The position numbers and the translations under genes are program-made. A stretch of 64,000 nt of DNA from Chrysomallon squamiferum (taxonomy: Eukaryota > Mollusca > Gastropoda > Neomphalida > Peltospiridae). The notes below the pieces were generated by a model. That model ran no database searches. It saw only the letters and a program-made list of their open reading frames with translations, and was not told the origin of the DNA. Numbering within the stretch: position 1 is the stretch's first letter; every line of letters begins with the position of its first letter. The stretch covers positions 4,117,264 to 4,181,263 of the forward strand of contig CM022670.1 in assembly GCA_012295275.1 (NCBI GenBank). The letters run 5' to 3'. This document shows, piece by piece, positions 53,930-62,300 of this stretch.

Positions 53930-56900
53930 TTTTATTATTTTGATCAGGATATTTTATGTTATGGACAGTGTGCAAGCATAAAGTCAACACATTACAAAGC
54001 AGTTTTAAAACATACTTTTTTAACTCAGATTCAAAATTAAAAATATATTTTTATTTTATTTATTTATTTATTTATATACTTTTTTAAATTTATTTTTAAA
54101 TTTATTTTTTAAATATATATTTGAAGGTGGTAAACCAGTGTATGTAGGAAAACCAGGCAAGCAGCACAGATCAACATCACGTATATCTCACAGCTCCCTC
54201 ATTGACAACTGGCACATGTGTGTTAAAAACATCACAGTGTCGTCACGAGAAAGCCAGGCACACAGACTGGTAGATGGCAGCAGACTCTACTGGCAGAGCT
54301 CAGGCTCACAGGGCAAGGTTAGTACTCCAGTGCAGAATGCATTAATGAATATCTTGAGTGTAGAAAGCTGTTTAAAACAGAGATTTTCTGTGCAGTTTGG
54401 TCTTTTTGAAATGTGACAGATAACAGCGAGTACTGCATGGATGTTTGATAAACATTTTTATTTTAATCATTTTCAGCTGAAATAATAATTATGGTTAAAG
54501 GAAAGGAAACAATTTTTTTTATAGAGCTATGTAATCATGAAAGAATGTGATATATGCTCTTCTGCCATTTTGCTGTGCTTACAGAATACATATTAATTGT
54601 TTTGCTGTGAATGTATATTATTCAATTACTACCCCACTGGATGTGAATAGGTATATATATCATTCTTTTTATCAGTGATTCTTTTTTATCTTCAAGTTTG
54701 TTTTGTTTAATTGTTGCAGCACTGGATTCGCTTGGATATGCAGCCAGACATTCTCATCAACCGGCTGTACATGGAGGTGGATCCCAGTGACTCCAGCTAC
54801 ATGCCATCCATGGTTGTAGTGAGTGGAGGCGAGTTTGTGCACAACCTGAAAGAACTGAGAACTGTACACATATCTTCTACCGACACACTCGTCACCCTGC
54901 TACAAGATGTCACTGACGTTAGTTGTGTTCTTCTTGTTATTGTTTGTTTATTTGTTTGTTATTTATTATTTATCACAAATAGTTGTATCAGTCATTCTTT
55001 CACTGTGTTTATTTTATATCTGTTATTTTTTCTGTCCACCTCTATTTCATCCGGTTTGTTTCTATTTTCTCTCAGTCATTGTCTCTTTCTCTGTCTTTAC
55101 TTCTTTCCAGTTGTTTTATTTTATTTTTTGTTCAAAATATTCTTGTTTTGATAAATCTGTATAGTATAGAGATTTAGTACTTCTAATGTATATATTCACA
55201 TTTTTACATTTTATGCATCAGAAAAGTAATTAAAAACTAAAATTAATAAGGTAGATAAAGAAGAACTTTGGTAATTTCTGTTAATTATTTTGCAACATCC
55301 TTGCTTTCTGTCTTCATTTCATTATTTCATTTGCAGTATTACCGACTGATTGAGATTGCCATTCGCCAGTGTCGAAGCAGTGGCATTGACTGCAAGGTCC
55401 ACGGACTGCAGATAGTCGGCCGACTTCGGTCAGAGGAAGAAGACTTGGCAGCAAACTTCAGCTTCCTCGCATCTGACAAAGAGGAAGAGGATGATCGTCC
55501 AACACTGCAGAGCAGTCGCAAGAAACTGAGGTCTGTCGGATCAAAGGACATACAGACACATGTGTTTGTGTGGGGTCTTAACGACAAGGATCAACTAGGA
55601 GGACCTAAAGGATCAAAGGTAAAAAAAAAAATTAAATAGAGAATGATATGTGTAGTTGTCAGTGTTCTTCATTGTCTTGTATGATCAGGTATGAATTTTA
55701 AAAACAAAAATTATTAAATCTATTTTTATTGTTATGTTTGAAGAATGTATGTTAAATATGAGACTTTTTAGCTTAGCATCAAAATGTAGTCCATGGGTCA
55801 TTTTAAAAAAAACCTTCTTTCTTTTTAACTCCTATAATAAATGAATTAACTTATCATTTTTATGTAAAAAAAAAAAAAAAAAAAAAAATGTTATTCATAT
55901 ATAACTTATAATTAATTGTGTTATTTTTTTCTTTCATTGGAGATAAAATTTCCAGCCTTGAACGAAAGTCTTTCAGCTGTGAGATGTGTTCAGATAGCTG
56001 GTGGTTCAAAAAGTCTCTTTTGTGGTAAATACCATTTTTTAAAAATTTTATTCAATTTATTTCATTTAAATAACAAAACAAATCAACAACAACAAAGAAA
56101 CAGAAATTATATACACACACACACACACACACACATAGACATAGACAGAGAGAGACACTTTTTACATTTATATTTTGTTTGTGTTAATGTAATTAACTGC
56201 AGTACGTTGAACTTACAATAGCACACAGTTTGAAACAGAATGTGACAGAAATAAAAGAACAGTTAATAATTTCATGTCCACAGTGACGCAGGATGGGAAG
56301 GTGTATGCATGTGGTGAAGCTACAAATGGCAGACTTGGTCTAGGAGTGAACACAGGCAATGTGTCTGTGCCGAGGGTCATGCACTCTCTGAGTCAGTATG
56401 TGGTGAAAAAAGTAGCTGTTCATTCAGGTATAATAGTTACATGTTTGTTTTCTTATCATAATTTTATATGATTAAATCTAGTTTTTCATTCCTGTGGTAT
56501 TATTTTATAATACAGGTATAATTTTATTCGTGTATCTTGTTATTTTTTATTTATTTATTGTTGTTTCTTTGAGGGAGGATGCAATTAATTTAGAAATGTC
56601 CCTACTCTTTTTTTAATGTCTGTTTCTTAAGAGAAAATAAATGGATACATTAAACAAAAATAATTAAAAAATAATAATTTAAAAACATTTGAAAGATATT
56701 TTAAAAAAAATTCATTATTAATTTGTATTTTACTCATCTTGTTCTGGTGATCTTACTTTTTATTTCTTTAACAGAAACACTCTCTGTAGGATAAACATGG
56801 GAATTTAGTGTATTTTATAATCTTTTAGAACTCACTAATCCTCAAGCTAAAGATTTTTCTAAACATTTGACAGTTAGTGTAAACTGATTTTTAATGTATT

Positions 56901-59298
56901 CAGGTGGTCGTCATGCAATGGCTCTGACTGTTGATGGGAAAGTGTTTTCTTGGGGTGAAGGAGATGATGGAAAACTTGGACACTCCAGCAGAATGTAGGT
57001 CTAAACAGATGTCAGATGCAACACATTTTAATTAGTCCTCACTACAGTTTGCATTCCTCATTCCTATTGTCTGTTTGTTTTTATGTGGTTCTGATGCCAT
57101 CCTCATTCCATTATTTCTGTTCTACTTCAAATTATTTTTAGATCTTTTTAATTGTTTTTGTATTTTCAAGAAAGAAGGAACAAACAGCTATATGAAACAA
57201 GCTGATTAATATAAAGAATAACATATAAATGTCCATTGTCTCTTAGAGTCTGACTTCATGTGCAGAGAGGTAAAAAAAATAATATTTAAATGATGTTTTT
57301 AGGAACTGTGACATACCAAAGTTCATAGAAGCATTCAAAGCGAAGAGAGTGAGAGATATAGCATGCGGCAGTTCACACAGTGCAGCTATTATATCAAATG
57401 GAGCCCTGTACACCTGGGGTCTTGGTGATTACGGTCGACTGGGCCATGGAGACAACACAACACAACTGAAACCAAAGCAGGTATGTCTACCACAGTCCCA
57501 ACACAACTGGATTAGTGTATTTTAAAGAAAAGAAGCAAATTTTAATGAGTTTTAAATTTCATTTTCTCTTTTCTTATTCCATTACTGATTGTTAATTAAA
57601 TTACATTAATTTGCTTTAATCTTCATATTTAAATTAAAATATTTTTAAAATAAAATAAAATAAAATAAATACTCCTAATATAATCAATAATGTAAATAAG
57701 AACTATTCATACTCAGCATCAAATAGCTTGAAATTTTATGTAATGAAGATTTTCCTGTAAATGTTTTTATGTGTAAATAATGATGGTACAGTAATATTTC
57801 TTATAAGGAATGATGTTTATTTTCATCTGAAGGTAAAAGAACTGGAAGGTCAGCGAGTGATACAGGTTGCCTGTGGTAGCCGCGATGCTCAGACCATTGC
57901 ACTGACCGATGAAGGCATCGTGTATTCGTGGGGCGACGGTGACTTCGGGAAGCTGGGACGTGGAGGCAGTGATGGATGCAGCATACCACGACCAATAGAT
58001 CGACTGACGGGACAGGGTGTGTGTCAGATAGAGTGTGGGGCACAGTTCTCACTGGCACTGACAAAACTGGGACAAGTCTGGACATGGTAATTATCTTATG
58101 TCATATTTGTATTATTAAAACAGCATTACATAAATTATATTAATCACAGAAGCAGACATGACAGTGTCATAGATAGTGCCGTGATATCTTACAGTTGTAT
58201 TATAATGACATTAACTGAATACTGTTTCTGATATGTATGGCTTTAGAGTTCTTGTCAAACACCCAATACATCACAGAATTATTCCTTCACCTTACATGTG
58301 GTGGATTGTGTGTATCTGCAGCTAAATAATGTGTCTTTTATATTTGATACCTTTCATTTAATGCATTAGAATCTTTGTATAATCCAAAACCGTAGTTGGA
58401 ATATACTGGATCATTGTTACCTTCTTTATGTTCTCTTAATTTCGCCATAGTTTATATGACTGGACTTTATAGTTATAGACTGAAATAATATTATACAGCT
58501 GTAGTTACAATACCATTATTATTACTTTTGTACCTAAAAGCTTATTTTTTATATATATTTAATTACATTAATCATGCTAGGGCTAATACAGTATCATTGT
58601 TGCTATGTGTTTACAGGGGTAAAGGTGATTACTTCCGACTAGGTCATGGTACAGATGCTCACGTGAGGAAACCACAGATAGTTGAAGGTTTGAAATGCAA
58701 GAAAGTGATACATGTAGCTGTTGGTGCTCTTCATTGTCTGGCTGTTACAGACACTGGGCAGGTATGATCCCCAACTGATTTTAAAACCAAAACTATTAAA
58801 TAAAACTACTTTGTTGTTATCATTATTATTGTTATTATCATTTTCTTTTTATTATTCTTATTATTTATTTTTTTCTTCACATTCTCCAGTTTATTATATT
58901 ATTTTTTCAAGTACAGAAAATTATAATTATGTTGCAGGTGTATGCGTGGGGAGATAATGACCATGGACAACAAGGTAATGGCTCTACCACAGTGAACAGA
59001 AAGCCCTCTCTGGTGCATGGTCTGGAAGGATTCAAGATCACTAGAGTAGCCTGTGGATCATCTCACAGTGTGTGCTGGGCCACCACTGACCTGTCCACTT
59101 CCACCATACACGAAGCAGTTCTGTTTGAGACTCCCAAAGACCCACTTGGGGCATCGTTTGTAGGTAAGAGATCAATGTTTTACTAAATTTTATGAAAATC
59201 ATCATATCCAGAAATTTCTCTTTTAATTAATGAATTTCATTATTGTGTAAATTCTGGCTTTAAATGTTGTGACCAGAAGCACAGTCAAACTTATGCAG

Positions 59299-59355
<57 letters not shown>

Positions 59356-62300
59356 TGTGGTGTTTAGGAATTAAGGAAGGACAAACAGAAGATGGTGTAC
59401 TGGCTGTAACAGACTCTTTAAACCAGAACAAGAACAGTCGGCCATCTTTGTCAAAAATCATCCTAACTCTCGAGTCTGATGTTGAGAAGCAGAAAGCTTT
59501 GTCACATGTGTTAACTGCACTGCAAATAACATACGCAAGGTCAGTGATGATGCTTAATTTTTATTTATATATTATGCATAATTAATGCACTGCATTTAAA
59601 TGCTGATTTTTATCTAATGTTTACAGGCATAATATTTTGGCATGTTACATTAGAGATCTTCCAGATATCAGAGATTCAGAATTAGTAATATTTTAATCAA
59701 CTTCAACTAAATATAAATTGTCTTTTTATGACTGATATCAGGAATGGGCTTAGTCCCTTTGACAGAGAATTCACTAGAGCACTAGAGGTGTTAATAGCAT
59801 CAGTCTGTATCAGTGCTTCTATTTATCTTGTTATTTCTGCTGTTCATTTACTAAAGACCATTATTGATGCTTTCCTTTCTATAGGAAAAGCATGATAACA
59901 AATCCTTTCCAGCAGTTTGAAAGATTATCACTTGCAACATTTTGTGTGATACGCAACAGGTGATGATATCTTACAGTGCTGAGATTATGTTGAAATATAA
60001 AAGTATTATTTTACTTGTTGTAGGGCTGCTATCATCTTGTCACTTTCGAAGGACGCTGTTCCAGACACATTGTCATCACAGGTGAGTGAGAGCGACACAC
60101 TGGTTCCAGACTCCAGTGTCCAGTCAGCACTCATAGCTTCAGCTGAGAGAGCTGCAGAACAAACACAAATTGAGGATGGAGAAAAAGCTCGAGTGAGTAT
60201 TAATCAAATATTTTCTTTTCTTTTTCTTTTATTTTGTATTCTGTTTGAACAAATGTTTCCAGCTAAAATTAGCTTCAGTTTAATGGTTATGACTGGACAT
60301 TGCTATAAAAAAAATTTTTAGGATTAATAAAACATAATCTGACCGTTATCTGACAGTAATTTTAAAGTATAATAATTTTTTTTCCCCAGGCTACCTTCTT
60401 GCTTGAGATGAAATCCTTCCACAGCATGCACAGTCTGGCTGTCAAGGTGTCACCAGCCACCAGCATCATGGCTGAGACTATCACCTCAGCTGACGAGGTG
60501 ACGAGGACAATTGAGTCAGAATCCACTGCATATCCACCAGGACTGGATGAATTTACTAGCAAACTGAATGCCGATGACTCAAGAATACTAATAGACTTGC
60601 TAAAGCTGGATGTAGCTGGACGAGTTGGTTTTTCAAACACTGACACCATTCCATCAATTCTCATGGCCTTGGGCAAGGCTTATCCTCAGGTTTGCAGTGC
60701 ACATGATTGTTCATTGAAATAAACAATGCTGTGGATATTGCCATAGAATTAGAAATACTCCATAATATTTTTTATTAATGGCAATCTTTTAATGGTAATT
60801 TTGTCACAATAAAGGTTGTGGAAATTATTTCCTTTTGACTTTCCTTGATTATTTTCTTAATTTCATAGCTGAGATTTGTGGTTATTATATTTTGTAACTT
60901 ACGTTTTATAGAATATGTTATTTTTGTTTTGTTTCAAATATATTCTACAGTTGTTGCTAATTCAGTTTTTTTTTTCTTTTTCATTTAGATAAATCTTTAT
61001 ATTGCAATGATTTAATTAATACTTTAATTAAACTAAATAAGGAATTTAGTTAAAATTTTTATATATTAAACAGTAAGGATATTTTTGTGTAGTTTTTAAA
61101 TAAGTTTTATAGTTATTATTATTTTTTTAATCAGGTTGCAGAAATGGTTTTGGAGCTGTGTGTTACTGAGCTGGAAGATGTTGCCACAGATACTGATGGT
61201 GCTCGCTCAACAGCACAGCCTGTAGTTCAAGAAAGTCTCCACCCTTACACCGACGACACCTCTCAGCTGGGCCATGTTAAAATTCCAGGTCAGTTCAAAT
61301 GTTTCTGTTAAGGATCAGCTTTAACTTCAGTCTTTCCAACATTACAATTATTTAATTTGATCTGTGTGTGTGTAAATTTTATTTTTTATATTTATTGCAA
61401 CTTAAAATGTAGTATAAATAAAATGATCTTATTTTATTGTTAATGCAAATTTTTTGTGCATTTCATTTTAAAATGTTGTTTATTTCATGATATTTTAAAT
61501 TTTGTTTTTATTATTATTATTTTTTTTTTAAGGAGTGGAGGCACTGCGTGTTGAGTTTGACAGACGATGTTCAACAGAACGACGTCACGATCCTCTCACA
61601 ATAATGGATGGCACAGGTCGAACTGTTGCTGTCAGATCAGGTTTGTCTTGCATTTTTAAACAAAATTTACATTTCTGTTCCCTTTGTGTTTGTTTTTTGT
61701 GTTTTCTGTTTATTATTATTTTCATTAAAATTACATTTCTCATAAATTTCATAATTTCTTTTGTACATGTGTGAGTACATGGGTGCATACTTTCTGATTT
61801 GACAGTTTTTTTTTTTACTTGCTTGATTTGTTCCTGCAGGTCGAGAATGGTCTGATTGGTCACAGGAACTGCGTATCCAAGGTGACGAGCTCCGATGGAA
61901 GTTTATCTCAGACGGGTCTGTGAATGGATGGGGTTGGCTCTTCACCGTGTATCCCATCATGCCTGCAGCTGCACCTCTCGACATGCTTTCAGACAGAACC
62001 ATCCTGTCACGGCCCTCCATTGACCTGGTCACCTGTTTGCTTGATTTCAAACTGGAGTTGACGATGGACAGAAGCATTATTCCAAGACTGGCAGCAGCTC
62101 TGGCAGCTTGTGCCCAGCTGAGTTCGTTAGGTAGCTGGGTTTTTCTCCTTTATAAGAGTTTTAAGCAACACTTACTCTGGTCATTAATTATATACAGAAA
62201 TTTGTATTGATTCTATATATAAATTTTAAAAAGAAAAAACACTCTAGAACATTTTTTTGAAAAATTTCTTTTTCGCATTTTATATCATCACTTCTTTTGG

